A stretch of DNA of 64,000 bases from JBBDMW01 sp040878005 (GTDB lineage Bacteria > Chloroflexota > Dehalococcoidia > Lucifugimonadales > Lucifugimonadaceae). A program made the position numbers and the translations under genes. The notes under the pieces were generated by a model. That model was not told the DNA's origin. It searched no databases and saw nothing but the letters and a program-made list of their open reading frames with translations. The stretch lies in the NCBI GenBank assembly GCA_040878005.1, contig JBBDMW010000038.1, positions 21,018 through 85,017 on the forward strand, written 5' to 3'. Of this stretch, positions 53,779 to 63,221 are shown piece after piece (position 1 is the stretch's first letter; each line of letters opens with the position of its first letter).

Positions 53779-56700
53779 GTGATGCAGATGGCTCGCATGC
53801 GAAGTTATCCGGTTCCATCAGTGGTGCGGCAGGCCCGGCTCAAAATTGTGGGAAGAGGGCGGATGGGGGTCATGGACACAACCACGCAAAATCCAGCCGA
53901 ACGTTGGCTGCGGGACAGCAGCGCCCTGTTGAGGGTTGCAGAAGCATCTCCCAATGCCATTTTTGCCAAGGACCGCGGGCGCAGGTACATCTGGGTCAAT
54001 TCGGCTGCGGCAGATTACATCGGATTGCCCGCGACGGAGATAATTGGCAAAACTGGCGAACCTCTATTCCCCGATGAGGTCGCCCGGAGCATTGCCTGTG
54101 ATGATCGGCGGGTTCTTGATTCCGGGGAGACGCTGGTGAGCGAACGCTTAGTCCCCGGCGCCGATGGCGATCGTATATTCCTCGTTACAAAGAGTCCCTG
54201 GCGAGATGCGAGCGAAGACGTGAAGGGGCTCCTGGGCATAGCGGTCGACCTGACACGGCAGAAGCGGGCTGAAGAGGCGCTGCGGGTCAGCAAGGCGACC
54301 GAGCGGCGATCCGCCGAAGAAAACGCCGCACTGGCACAGGTAAGCAGGATCATCTCCTCATCCCTGGACATAGACAAAGTCTTTGATCAGTTCGCCGAAG
54401 AAGTGCGAAAACTCGTGCCCGTAGACAGGCTAGTCCTGGGACATCCTGATCCTGCTAATCCGCTGTTCACCAACACCCACGTATGGGGCATACCACTGGT
54501 TGAACGGCCCCCTCGAGGCGCTTATCCGGTTGCGGGCACCATCATCGAGGAGGTTACCCGAACCGGTTCGAGCCTGTTGCTTCAGGGCATGACTGACCCC
54601 GAACTGTCTAAACGCCGGCCGGGGCTGATTACGGCGGGGTGCCGGTCCTTTTTGGGGGTGCCGCTGGTATCAGATGGCAAAGTGGCCGCTGTCCTGGTCC
54701 TTCGGGCACTGAAGCCGAACGCATATTCAGAACGCCATGTGGCCATTTGCGAGCAGATAGCAAACCAGGTAGCGGGATCAGTTGCCACATCACGGTTATA
54801 TGAAGAACTCCAAAGGGCGGATCAGGCTCTTGGAAAGAGCGAGGCAGTTGAGAGACAACTCGCGAATGAGAATGCAATCATCGCGGAAATAGGACGAATC
54901 GTTTCTTCTTCGCCGGACCTTAATGAAGTCTGCCCGCCGTTTGTGGAACGCCTGCGACGCCTCATCCAGTGTGACCGTGTCATATTGGCTCTCCGGGATG
55001 ACCAGGACAGCGTTGTGAGGGTGATTTATCGGGAAGGTCCATCGGTGCCCGGACGGGGCCTGCGTTTCCAGGTCCCACTTAAGGGTTCACTGTCCATGCA
55101 CGTTATGGACACGAGAACCACTGCCCTGGTCCAGGACACCTCTGACGGGATTGTCCTGACGCATCCTGAGTTGTCACCCACCGTAGAGGCAGGAATCCGT
55201 TCAATTCTCGCCGTCCCCCTTATTTCAGGTGACAGATCGGTGGGGATTATCCACCTGCAATCGTTTACACCTGGCGCATTTGGAAACCGGGAGGCCCGGC
55301 TTGGTGAGGCTGTGGCCACTCAAATTGCCGGCGCTTTCGCAAACGCGTCACTCAACAAGCAACTTGAGGAGCAGGTCCGGGAGCAGTCGGCGCTTGCGGA
55401 GATTAGCCGTGTGGTCTCCTCGACCCTTGACACATACGAGGTGTGCGAACGCTTCGTCGAGCAGATGCGTACGCTGATCAACTTCGACAACGCCGCCCTT
55501 TCGACGGTGAAGCCGCAGCAAGGTCTGATCTCGAATCTTTTCGTCTGGGAGCACGATGCATCTACTGCCTCCAGGGGCGACAGCTTTCCTCTTAAAGGAA
55601 CCATCGCCGAGGAGGTGACGCGGACTCAGTCGCCCATCCTGGTACAGGGCGATGACACAGGCTCCATGGATGAGCGGTTCCCGGGGTTGGGGCCGGAATT
55701 CGTCAACGGCTTTGCATCATTCCTGGCTATACCGTTGGTCTCACGCGGGCAGGTGGTGGCGGTCCTGGTGCTGCGCTCCGTAGCGGCGAACGCATACTCA
55801 GAACGAGACATCGTGATGGGTGAGCGGCTCGCTGCCCAGGTTTCAGGCGCCATAGCCACATCGCAGATCAACGCCGAGTTGCAACAAGTTGGTGAGGCGC
55901 TCAGGCAGAGCGAAGAAGCAGAAAGGCGCGCCGCGGAGGAGAACGCCGCTCTCGCTGAGATAAGCCGCATCGTTACCTCGTCAATGGACATTGATGCCAT
56001 TTATGAGCAGTTTGCCCACCAGGTGGCAAGGCTGATTCCATCTGACAGAATCGCCTTGACGACCATAGATGCCCACAAACCAGCACTGAGGAACCTTCAT
56101 GTCTGGGGTCTGGAGTTGAGCGGGCGGCCCAATGGCACGTCTCAATATCCTTTCGACGGCACATTGGGCGAAGAGATCATTCGCACAGGTTCAAGTGTGC
56201 TGGTGCAGGGCGAGGATGATAAAAGTCTCACCATGCGCTTCCCGAATCTTGCGCCAGGCCCTTTCAAGTCGTTCCTTGGGGTACCGGTCGTCTCACATGG
56301 CCGCGAAATAGCGGTGCTGTTTCTCAGGTCGCTTAAAAGCAATGCTTACACTCAGCAAGACGTGGCGCTGGCTGAGCGCATCGCTGCCCAGATTTCCGGC
56401 GCAATTGAGAACGCACAGCTTTATGAGGAAAGGGCAGCAGCCCAGGAGACGCTGAAAGAGAATGAGGGGCGTTACCGTCGCCTGGTTGAATCCGCTCCTC
56501 TCGCCATTATCGTCCACCAGGAAGGGAACCTGGTTTATGCAAACAAGTCAGCCGCAAGTCTGCTGGGGGCAAAGAGCGCCAGGCAGTTGAAGTCGGTATC
56601 GTTGAGTGATTTCGTCCACCCGTACTACCGGGATTCCGTATTGGCCAGGGCCAGGGAGGCTATGACGGAAGGGCGGCCTACAGCTCCGCATACAGAAAAG

Positions 56701-58707
56701 ATGGAGCGGCTGGATGGCCAGATACGGGATGTTGAGATGGTGTCGGTTCCATTTGCGCATGATGGCAAGGCAGCGACCCAGGTCCTGATCAGGGACATCA
56801 CCGAAGTCAAGCGGGCAGAAGAAGAGCGCTCGATGCTGGCCGCTTTGGTGGAGAACAGTCCCGACTTCATCGCCTTTATGCCTCTGGACGACATGGTGCA
56901 CCCGCTCTTCATCAACAAGGCTGGATTGCGAATGCTGGGCGTTAACAGCGTTGAGGAAGTGAGGATCCGGCCCAAAACTGACTTCCTGGACAATGACAAC
57001 GTCCGCGACTTCTTGCGGGACGTCCTGCCTGTCATCACCGAAATAGGCAGTTGGGCTGGCGAGACGGAAATCAGGAACGCGCGGACCGGCGAGTGGATGC
57101 CGGTACATCTGCACATATTCAACGTTACGAATCCTGAAACCGGAAAGCCGGTGGCGCTCGGCACCATTACCCGCGACATGAGCGGTATGAAGCGGGACCG
57201 GGAAGAGCGGGCGCGGCTCGCGACCCTTGTGGAGAACAGCGCGGAGGCAGTCTCCTTCGTAATGCTTGATGACAGGCTTACCCTGTCCTTCGTCAACAGC
57301 AGAGCCGCCAGGCTGATGAACGGGGAATCGCCTGAAGACATTATCGGTCGTCCACTGTCGGACTTTGTCGATTCAGACCGTATCCGCCAGATCAGGTCAG
57401 AGGTGATTCCGGCTGTCACCAAGATGGGCTTCTGGGTGGAGGAGGCCACGACCCTGGACCCGGATACTGGCGAGCAGATGAACATTCGCCGCCACTGGTT
57501 CGCCGTGAATAACCCTGAAACAGATGAGCCGGCAGCACTGGGGGCAATAACGCACGACATCACTGCGCTCAAACAGGCGGAGGCGGCCAACGTCCAACTG
57601 GGAGCGCTGGTGGAGAACAGTCCTGACTTCATCTCCGTTGCGCCAATTGACGATCCCTGCACTCCTTCATTCATCAACCACGCCGGCCTGAGGATGATCG
57701 GGGTGGACAGCCTGGACGAGAGACTCTCCATGCCAGGATCAAAGGCGACCCGGGATGGGCGCCGCAAGTATCTTCGCAACGTCGTGCCCAGGGTGCTGGA
57801 AGAGGGGAGTTGCGTCAGTGAAACGATGTATGAGAACCGCAAGACAGGAGAGTCGGTGCCGGTTCACCGCCTTTCGTTCCTGATCCACCACCCGAGTACC
57901 GGAGAACCGGCAGTTATTGGAACGATAGCTCGTGACATCACCGAGTTGAAGCGGGCCGAGCAGGAAAGGGAGCTTCGTGCAAGGGCTGAAGCGGCAAGGA
58001 AGGACGTGGAACAAGCAGCGCAAGCACGCGGCGAGATCATCGCTTCTGTGTCTCATGAGTTCAGGAACCCGCTGACCAGTGTCATAGCCTTTGCGGACAT
58101 TCTGCGGCGGAACAACGGGTCTGGCCTCAGTGAACGCCAGTTGAAGCAGGTGGAAGCGATTGCACGGAATGCACGTCACATTGAAGGGCTGATGGACGAG
58201 TTGAATGACCTGTTGCGCCTGGAGTCCGGCGAGTTGACCCTGGATTGGAGCGTGTTCGACGCCCGGGAGATGCTCGATTCATTGGCCGTGGACCTGGAGG
58301 CTGCGCTCAGGTACAGGCGGCAGACGCTCAGCTTCAAGCAGCCCGGCGGACCGATCAACATTGAGTCTGACCGCACCCGGCTGTCTCGCCTTCTGACCAA
58401 CCTCATCGACAACGCATGCCGGCATTCTCCAGCGGGCTCTGAGATTGAAGTCCGGGTTGAGGACACCGAGTCCAAGATCATTCTCGACGTTGCCGATAAC
58501 CCGCCCCAGGGTACAGGCAAGACCGGGCCGCCAACGATGTTCTCGGATGTTGGCGCGGATAGAAACTGGCCCCTGGGCCCCCGGGAACTGGGCTTCTACA
58601 TTTCCAAGATTAGCATCGAGCGCATGGGCGGTCGGCTCTCGGTAGGCGGGAGCCATGAATCCGGCGCTTCGGTACATTTGGAGATCCCGCTTCTGAAACC
58701 GTCATGA
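53779..58707 (+). CDS. Giant multi-PAS/GAF sensor histidine kinase
   Basis: 1642 aa if read from GTG 53779. Order (approximate residues): PAS 45-165; four GAF domains at 183-345, 363-525, 536-700 and 721-885, each opened by an 'AEISRIVSSS-D' helix; PAS 895-1010, 1018-1135, 1145-1265 and 1272-1395; HisKA with the phospho-His in SVSHEFRNP (about 1426); HATPase 1520-1640. No transmembrane helix, so it is a cytoplasmic sensor. The N box is present (LLTNLIDNACRHSP), but the G1 box reads DVADNPPQGTG without the usual DxGxG, and the G2 box is LGPRELGFYISK. The start may be ATG 53863 or 53872, since a hairpin abuts 53779. A terminator follows at 58731. Confidence 0.9.
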   Translation: MMQMARMRSYPVPSVVRQARLKIVGRGRMGVMDTTTQNPAERWLRDSSALLRVAEASPNAIFAKDRGRRYIWVNSAAADYIGLPATEIIGKTGEPLFPDEVARSIACDDRRVLDSGETLVSERLVPGADGDRIFLVTKSPWRDASEDVKGLLGIAVDLTRQKRAEEALRVSKATERRSAEENAALAQVSRIISSSLDIDKVFDQFAEEVRKLVPVDRLVLGHPDPANPLFTNTHVWGIPLVERPPRGAYPVAGTIIEEVTRTGSSLLLQGMTDPELSKRRPGLITAGCRSFLGVPLVSDGKVAAVLVLRALKPNAYSERHVAICEQIANQVAGSVATSRLYEELQRADQALGKSEAVERQLANENAIIAEIGRIVSSSPDLNEVCPPFVERLRRLIQCDRVILALRDDQDSVVRVIYREGPSVPGRGLRFQVPLKGSLSMHVMDTRTTALVQDTSDGIVLTHPELSPTVEAGIRSILAVPLISGDRSVGIIHLQSFTPGAFGNREARLGEAVATQIAGAFANASLNKQLEEQVREQSALAEISRVVSSTLDTYEVCERFVEQMRTLINFDNAALSTVKPQQGLISNLFVWEHDASTASRGDSFPLKGTIAEEVTRTQSPILVQGDDTGSMDERFPGLGPEFVNGFASFLAIPLVSRGQVVAVLVLRSVAANAYSERDIVMGERLAAQVSGAIATSQINAELQQVGEALRQSEEAERRAAEENAALAEISRIVTSSMDIDAIYEQFAHQVARLIPSDRIALTTIDAHKPALRNLHVWGLELSGRPNGTSQYPFDGTLGEEIIRTGSSVLVQGEDDKSLTMRFPNLAPGPFKSFLGVPVVSHGREIAVLFLRSLKSNAYTQQDVALAERIAAQISGAIENAQLYEERAAAQETLKENEGRYRRLVESAPLAIIVHQEGNLVYANKSAASLLGAKSARQLKSVSLSDFVHPYYRDSVLARAREAMTEGRPTAPHTEKMERLDGQIRDVEMVSVPFAHDGKAATQVLIRDITEVKRAEEERSMLAALVENSPDFIAFMPLDDMVHPLFINKAGLRMLGVNSVEEVRIRPKTDFLDNDNVRDFLRDVLPVITEIGSWAGETEIRNARTGEWMPVHLHIFNVTNPETGKPVALGTITRDMSGMKRDREERARLATLVENSAEAVSFVMLDDRLTLSFVNSRAARLMNGESPEDIIGRPLSDFVDSDRIRQIRSEVIPAVTKMGFWVEEATTLDPDTGEQMNIRRHWFAVNNPETDEPAALGAITHDITALKQAEAANVQLGALVENSPDFISVAPIDDPCTPSFINHAGLRMIGVDSLDERLSMPGSKATRDGRRKYLRNVVPRVLEEGSCVSETMYENRKTGESVPVHRLSFLIHHPSTGEPAVIGTIARDITELKRAEQERELRARAEAARKDVEQAAQARGEIIASVSHEFRNPLTSVIAFADILRRNNGSGLSERQLKQVEAIARNARHIEGLMDELNDLLRLESGELTLDWSVFDAREMLDSLAVDLEAALRYRRQTLSFKQPGGPINIESDRTRLSRLLTNLIDNACRHSPAGSEIEVRVEDTESKIILDVADNPPQGTGKTGPPTMFSDVGADRNWPLGPRELGFYISKISIERMGGRLSVGGSHESGASVHLEIPLLKPS

Positions 58708-59109
58708 CACCGGGCTGATTATGATGCATTCCAGCGCCCCCGGCGCTGGACACTCCGCAGCATGTGCGACCTGGCTTCTGCCACAGGCAAGGCGTGCGAC
58801 AGGATGCTTGACGTATGGAGTCGCCGTGATCTGTTGCGAGAGCAATGTGCTTACCAGGTGTCAACAGGTGTATCGTCAGTAACACTCAGGTAACGCTTGA
58901 TGCTTGAAGGTGGCAACACCGTGGGCATGGGTGGTGCGCGCTTCGGCGCTCACCTGCGAACCAAACCTGGGGATGAGCTACCGCATGAACCCAACGTTCA
59001 GCAGCGATAGCAGTTCCGGCCGGGCGTAGCGCACACATGACGCCGCGCGTTAGCCAGCCGGAGGTTCTTGCGGTGGAGTGAGGGTGAGGAATGTGAAGGG
59101 GACGCAGGA
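58708..59109. other. Spacer between kinase and regulator
   Basis: No gene; contains the hairpin at 58731-58749. The regulator is therefore probably transcribed on its own. Confidence 0.5.
58731..58749 (+). terminator. Terminator hairpin after the sensor kinase
   Basis: CCAGCGCC (58731-58738) and GGCGCTGG (58742-58749) form a perfect 8-bp stem with a 3-base loop, 24 bases after the kinase stop. Confidence 0.7.
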
Positions 59110-59607
59110 ATGACGACCGTAAATCCAAAACATGCGAGCGGCCGGACAATTGGCCACTCCCTGGAACAGCGAAGCTGTTCACCAATGCTCAGTGTCCTCC
59201 TTGGCCGTGTCCAGACCTTGCTGGAACGGATCAACGATATGGAGGAACGCCTGAGAGAAATCAATCTGCCTGCACCGGAGACCGCAAGACCTGAAGTGCA
59301 GCGCACCCAGCGGATAACGCTCGGAAACCTTGAGATCAACCACGATGCGAGGCAGGTTCTCCTGGATGGCGAGAAGGTACGTCTCTCTGCCACGGAGTAC
59401 CAACTCTTGCATGAGCTCGCCCGGAACGCGGGCAAGGTGGTGCTCTACAGGGACCTGATGCGGCGCACCAGGGGCGAGTATGCACCCGACAGCCGTTACC
59501 TCAAGGTCTACGCCGGCCGGCTACGGGCCAAGCTGAACAGCAGTGACACCAGCGACCCATGCCACATCGAAACCGTCAGGGGTGTGGGTTACCGGCTGGT
59601 CAGTTGA
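59110..59607 (+). CDS. OmpR/PhoB-type winged-helix regulator without receiver domain
   Basis: 165 aa from ATG 59110 behind AGGA. The first 65 residues include a short coiled coil (VLLGRVQTLLERINDMEERLREI) in place of a receiver domain. The rest is a complete OmpR-type DNA-binding domain: ITLGNLEINHDARQVLLDGEKVRLSATEYQLL in outline (LSATEYQLLHELARNAGKVV is the core), RDLMRR, DSRYLKVYAGRLRAKL and ETVRGVGYRL. It cannot be phosphorylated on an Asp in the usual way. Lying just after a large sensor kinase, it may be the output of an atypical signal path, or be controlled by dimerisation through the coiled coil. Confidence 0.87.
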   Translation: MTTVNPKHASGRTIGHSLEQRSCSPMLSVLLGRVQTLLERINDMEERLREINLPAPETARPEVQRTQRITLGNLEINHDARQVLLDGEKVRLSATEYQLLHELARNAGKVVLYRDLMRRTRGEYAPDSRYLKVYAGRLRAKLNSSDTSDPCHIETVRGVGYRLVS

Positions 59608-59715
59608 GATGCGTACAACTGCGTTGACCGCGTTCATGACATCACTTAACGCCGGGGAATGGTCCTGACGTCCGTCTCCCGGCAGCGCCGAAAGGTGCGT
59701 GGCCTCCCTCTTTCT

Positions 59716-59753
59716 TTCTTGGCGGGGAATGGTAATGCAGTGCCCGCCAAGAA
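59716..59753. terminator. Hairpin between convergent genes
   Basis: TTCTTGGCGGG (59716-59726) pairs perfectly with CCCGCCAAGAA (59743-59753), 16-base loop. It lies between the regulator (+) and the amidohydrolase (-). Confidence 0.6.
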
Positions 59754-59902
59754 CCATTGGCCAGCACTGAAAACTACCCGGCAGCGGATTACAGAGCCAC
59801 CTTGCATCTACGTGTCAGTCATCATGTAATCCAAATGCGACGAACCGCGGCCAGACGTTGGCGGCGCCAGCACCGGCCCATGTATCCCCGTAGCCTCACC
59901 CT

Positions 59903-61165
59903 TTAGATCAGTGCCTCTCCGTTTAGCTTCACCACGACGCCTTCCTGCACAACCGTGGCTGCGTTGTCCAGGTCTCGTATCTTCTTCGCCGGGTCACCCC
60001 TGAAGGCGGCGAGATCCGCCTTCAGGCCCGGCCTGATACGGCCCACCTGGTCTCCAAGCAGCAATGCCTCTGCCGTGTCCGCCGTGGATGCGCGGAGCGC
60101 CTTCCAGGTGTCCCAGCCAAGCTGCTCGTGGTGCGCCCATGCGTTGGCTGCCGACTTGCCGTGGTCAGCGTGCGCCATACCCATATCCAGCCCCATCGTG
60201 AAGCGGACGCCAGATTCATGCATGCGGCCCAGGGCGTCGAGGTGCTCCTGTGGTGCCACCACGTGCTTCGAGACCGCCCAGTGCGGCGGGGCTGGCGCAA
60301 CGCCCCTCTGCGCCACGGCTTCCTCGCCCAGCAGGTGGTGGCCAATGGTCGGGTCCACCCACTGACCCTGCTCCACCATTCGGTCTACGACCGCCTGGTC
60401 ATAGTCAAGCCCCTGTGCCGGGTCCACGTGATGCCAGCGGGCGTGTATCAGGTGATGGATGCCCGCCTCCACGCAGTTTTGTATCCCATCTGCAGACAAC
60501 GTGTGCGCTACGATCTGCACCCCCAGGCGCTCCGCCTCCAGCACAGCGGCGCGCAGCGTGGCCGCGTCGTACTGCGTGCGCCGCGGGTTGGCGGTCGGCG
60601 TGAACATGCCTCCGGTGGCCATCATCTTGATAACCCGTGCGCCCAGCTTCACCTGGTGGCGCACCGCCTTCACAACCTCGTCCACCGTGTCGGCCTCGGT
60701 GCCAAAGAACCAGCAGTGGCCTGCGGTAATGGTGATGGGGGTGCCGGCGAGTATCAGCCGCGGGCCGGGAATGCTGCCATCGTCTATCGCCTGTTTCACC
60801 GGGAACGCCACTTCATTGCGTGAACCCAGGTCTCTGACGGTAGTGGTGCCGCTCAGCAGCGCCCGCCGCATGGCGTCCACGGACCGCATGATCAGCCGGT
60901 TGTTGTCGTCCGTCAGTGCCCAATGCAACGCGTCCACGGTGGCGCTGCAATGCATGTGGCAGTGCGCATCAACGAGTCCCGGCAACAGGGACACGTCGCC
61001 AAGGTCATGCACGGTATAGCGCGACGAGGTATCAGACGGGAGACTTGACGACGGCGACACCCCTTTGATGCAGCCATCTTCGACAATAACGGCGTGGTCC
61101 GGCAGCCACCCTGACAGGTCTTCGTCTGCCACACGAGCGGCTTTGAATACAGCGTTTTGGACCAC
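59903..61165 (-). CDS. Metal-dependent amidohydrolase (imidazolonepropionase/prolidase-like)
   Basis: 420 aa from GTG 61165 behind GGGAGAA. N-terminal small beta domain (VIVEDGCIKGVSP), PGLVDAHCHMH with the HxH metal pair, GARVIKMMATGG (bridging Lys), IVAHTLS and IHHLIHARWHH (His ligands), and FTMGLDMGMAH (the Asp). Ligand set and order agree with the amidohydrolases related to Xaa-Pro dipeptidase and imidazolonepropionase. Substrate unknown. It heads a minus-strand group with a cupin and a beta-lactamase-fold hydrolase, though a gap of 64 bases separates it from the cupin gene. Confidence 0.88.
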   Translation of the reverse strand: MVQNAVFKAARVADEDLSGWLPDHAVIVEDGCIKGVSPSSSLPSDTSSRYTVHDLGDVSLLPGLVDAHCHMHCSATVDALHWALTDDNNRLIMRSVDAMRRALLSGTTTVRDLGSRNEVAFPVKQAIDDGSIPGPRLILAGTPITITAGHCWFFGTEADTVDEVVKAVRHQVKLGARVIKMMATGGMFTPTANPRRTQYDAATLRAAVLEAERLGVQIVAHTLSADGIQNCVEAGIHHLIHARWHHVDPAQGLDYDQAVVDRMVEQGQWVDPTIGHHLLGEEAVAQRGVAPAPPHWAVSKHVVAPQEHLDALGRMHESGVRFTMGLDMGMAHADHGKSAANAWAHHEQLGWDTWKALRASTADTAEALLLGDQVGRIRPGLKADLAAFRGDPAKKIRDLDNAATVVQEGVVVKLNGEALI

Positions 61166-61229
61166 CTGGTTCTCCCGTTGGATGTGTGCTTGCTGGCCCG
61201 GTCACAGTTCGCGGGCGATCCGGGATCAT

Positions 61230-61592
61230 CTAATCCCGGTAGTAAATGTCAAACTCTCCGTCCGTAATGAAGATTCCCGTCACATCGCCTTCTTCAGTTG
61301 CACCATGCTCCATCACCTCCCCCTTCGGGAACCACACCCACGTACCCGGCCCAAAATCGCCCCTGTGCGTCCTGAGGGTGCCGGTCAGTACAAAAATCCC
61401 GTGTCCGCACGGGTGCGTATGAGCCGGGTTCACGATGCCCTTCGGGTACCGGATCATGCGTATTTCGGCGCCGGTGCCGGGGTCCTTGCGCAGCATGAGG
61501 CGACCCAGTGCCACGCCCAGCCTGGGGTTGAAGCTGTCTTCCCACTCCACAGCAGTGGTGTCGATCACCGTGAACTGCTCGTCGGTGCTCAT
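61230..61592 (-). CDS. Cupin-domain protein
   Basis: 120 aa from ATG 61592. Single cupin with motif 1 AHTHPCGHGIFVLTGTL (His-x-His plus His, a metal site) and motif 2 GTWVWFPKGEVMEHG. Resembles anti-sigma-factor ChrR-like and other small cupins. It sits between an amidohydrolase and an MBL-fold hydrolase on the same strand, with short spacers. A start 54 bases further upstream is possible. Confidence 0.8.
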   Translation of the reverse strand: MSTDEQFTVIDTTAVEWEDSFNPRLGVALGRLMLRKDPGTGAEIRMIRYPKGIVNPAHTHPCGHGIFVLTGTLRTHRGDFGPGTWVWFPKGEVMEHGATEEGDVTGIFITDGEFDIYYRD

Positions 61593-61658
61593 GTCATCGC
61601 TTCTCCGGCTTTGAACCAGCCGAAGCGTTAGCTTTGACGACCTCACAAATGTGCCTGG

Positions 61659-62552
61659 TCATAGTCCCTGCCAGTAGCGTTTGCCTTCCCAGCGCACAAT
61701 CACGCCCCAGCCTGGGGGGCTAAGGTGGCTGCCCATCACCACCATGTCATCCTGCTCGGCCATGTCCAGGATTCGGTACCGGGCATCGCGGCCCATGGCC
61801 TGGTCCCAGTCCGGCAGGTAAAACCAGTCCGTCTCCGTAAGCTGCATCGGGCTGCCTGCAATATCGCCAATGATCATGGCGCGCTCGTTGTTCGATGCGA
61901 TCAGCACGCTCATGTGGCCAGGCGTGTGCCCCGGAGTCGGGAAGGCGGTGACACCGGGCGCCAGTTCCGTCTCGCCGTCCATAAGATGGAGCACGCCAAG
62001 GTCTTCAAGTGGCAGGTAGGTGCGCTCAGCCGATGCCCGTCGACTCGCCTCAAGCTGCTCCGGCTGCGTGAACCACGCCCAGTCCGCCTCATGAACCATG
62101 TACCTGGCGTTTGGAAATGTGGGCTTCCATCCCACTGCCGCCTCTTCATCTTCGCCCAGGTTCCACCCCACGTGGTCGCCATGGAGGTGCGTGAGGAAAA
62201 CCGAGTCCACTTCTTCGAGGCTCGCACCCTTGGCCTTCAGGTCATCTAGGAGAAGGCCGGGAGCGGGCGAGCCGAGCATATTCCCATGCGGCCCAAATCC
62301 TGTATCGCAAAGCACCGACTCCTCACCTGACCTGATGAGAAACGAGCCCAGGTTGTTGAAGAATGAGTCGCCCTTGAAGTACTCCGGGAACCGGTCGTGG
62401 TACTTCTCCCATACGGACAGGGGAGTCTTTGGGAACAGCATTCGTGGATCAAACGCAACACGGCCGTCGCTGGCGCCTACCACTGTAATGTCGCCTATCG
62501 TGAGGGTATGTCCGTTGGCGCTGGGCATCTGGCTCCCGCTCTGGCTGGTCAT
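61659..62552 (-). CDS. Metallo-beta-lactamase-fold hydrolase (lactonase-like)
   Basis: 297 aa. THLHGDHVGWN (HxHxDH zinc motif, about residue 122), PTPGHTPGHMSV (third-metal His), IIGDIAGSP (bridging Asp) and SHLSPPGWG near the C-terminus (last His). The layout is like that of N-acyl homoserine lactonases and related MBL hydrolases. Substrate not determinable. Expected to be cytoplasmic, with no signal peptide. Confidence 0.87.
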   Translation of the reverse strand: MTSQSGSQMPSANGHTLTIGDITVVGASDGRVAFDPRMLFPKTPLSVWEKYHDRFPEYFKGDSFFNNLGSFLIRSGEESVLCDTGFGPHGNMLGSPAPGLLLDDLKAKGASLEEVDSVFLTHLHGDHVGWNLGEDEEAAVGWKPTFPNARYMVHEADWAWFTQPEQLEASRRASAERTYLPLEDLGVLHLMDGETELAPGVTAFPTPGHTPGHMSVLIASNNERAMIIGDIAGSPMQLTETDWFYLPDWDQAMGRDARYRILDMAEQDDMVVMGSHLSPPGWGVIVRWEGKRYWQGL

Positions 62553-62669
62553 GCAAGGCTGGCGGGAGTTCTACACCCTGCGGCGCAGCGACGCAAGTCT
62601 GATGCAGCGCTGCGCCTGTCGTGAGCAGCACGATTCTGCCCACTCGAGCATCTGACCACGCGCCGCGTC

Positions 62670-63089
62670 CTACACAGCGGTGCCGTATATCCGCTCCGGC
62701 GTCACGATCACCACCGCCCGTTTCTCTTCCACCATCGCCTGGTCGTACTCATCCCAGTCAGGGTGCTCCTGTCCCGAGGCAGAGCGGTAGACGTCGCGCA
62801 GAGCCAGCCGAAGCTCCTCGGGGTCCGTATCGCCAGGTGAGAGCAGTTCGGCCCGGCCTTCCAGCACCACGTACCCCCACCAGTCGTCCTTGGAAACCAG
62901 CAGCGAGCACCGGGGATCACGGTGAAGATTCGCGTACTTGGCACGCTCGGTAGTAGTGGATATTCCAACACCGTCCCGGTACAGGCCGCACAGGACCACG
63001 CTCAACTGCGCGCTGCCATTGGCCCGAAACGTCGAAAGTACTGCCTTGTGGTTTGCTTCCAGGAATTTTCTGATTGAATCTGGAATCAT
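62670..63089 (-). CDS. PPOX-class F420/FMN-dependent oxidoreductase
   Basis: 139 aa of the pyridoxamine-5'-phosphate-oxidase-like split barrel: FLEANHKAVLSTFRANGSAQLSVV outline (AVLSTFRANGSAQLS is the core), TTTERAKYANLHRDPRCSLLV (cofactor phosphate site) and YVVLEGRAELL. These features match the F420-binding Rv1155-type branch, which reduces small substrates with F420H2; FMN is an alternative. ATG 63089. Confidence 0.85.
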   Translation of the reverse strand: MIPDSIRKFLEANHKAVLSTFRANGSAQLSVVLCGLYRDGVGISTTTERAKYANLHRDPRCSLLVSKDDWWGYVVLEGRAELLSPGDTDPEELRLALRDVYRSASGQEHPDWDEYDQAMVEEKRAVVIVTPERIYGTAV

Positions 63090-63221
63090 GTAGTGCCCCT
63101 TGAATTCAGTGGTGCCTTTAGTGGCTGAAAGTGCGTCAGGTTAGCCTGACATGCCCGGGCCACGGCTCTTACCTTAAGTTCAGATAAGGAGCTAAGAACA
63201 GCCCAACCCAAGGCTAACGAG

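Noticed and set aside
56625..57842. 405-aa minus-strand frame within the sensor kinase
   Set aside because: Ser/Arg-rich shadow of the PAS repeats; no domain recognisable.
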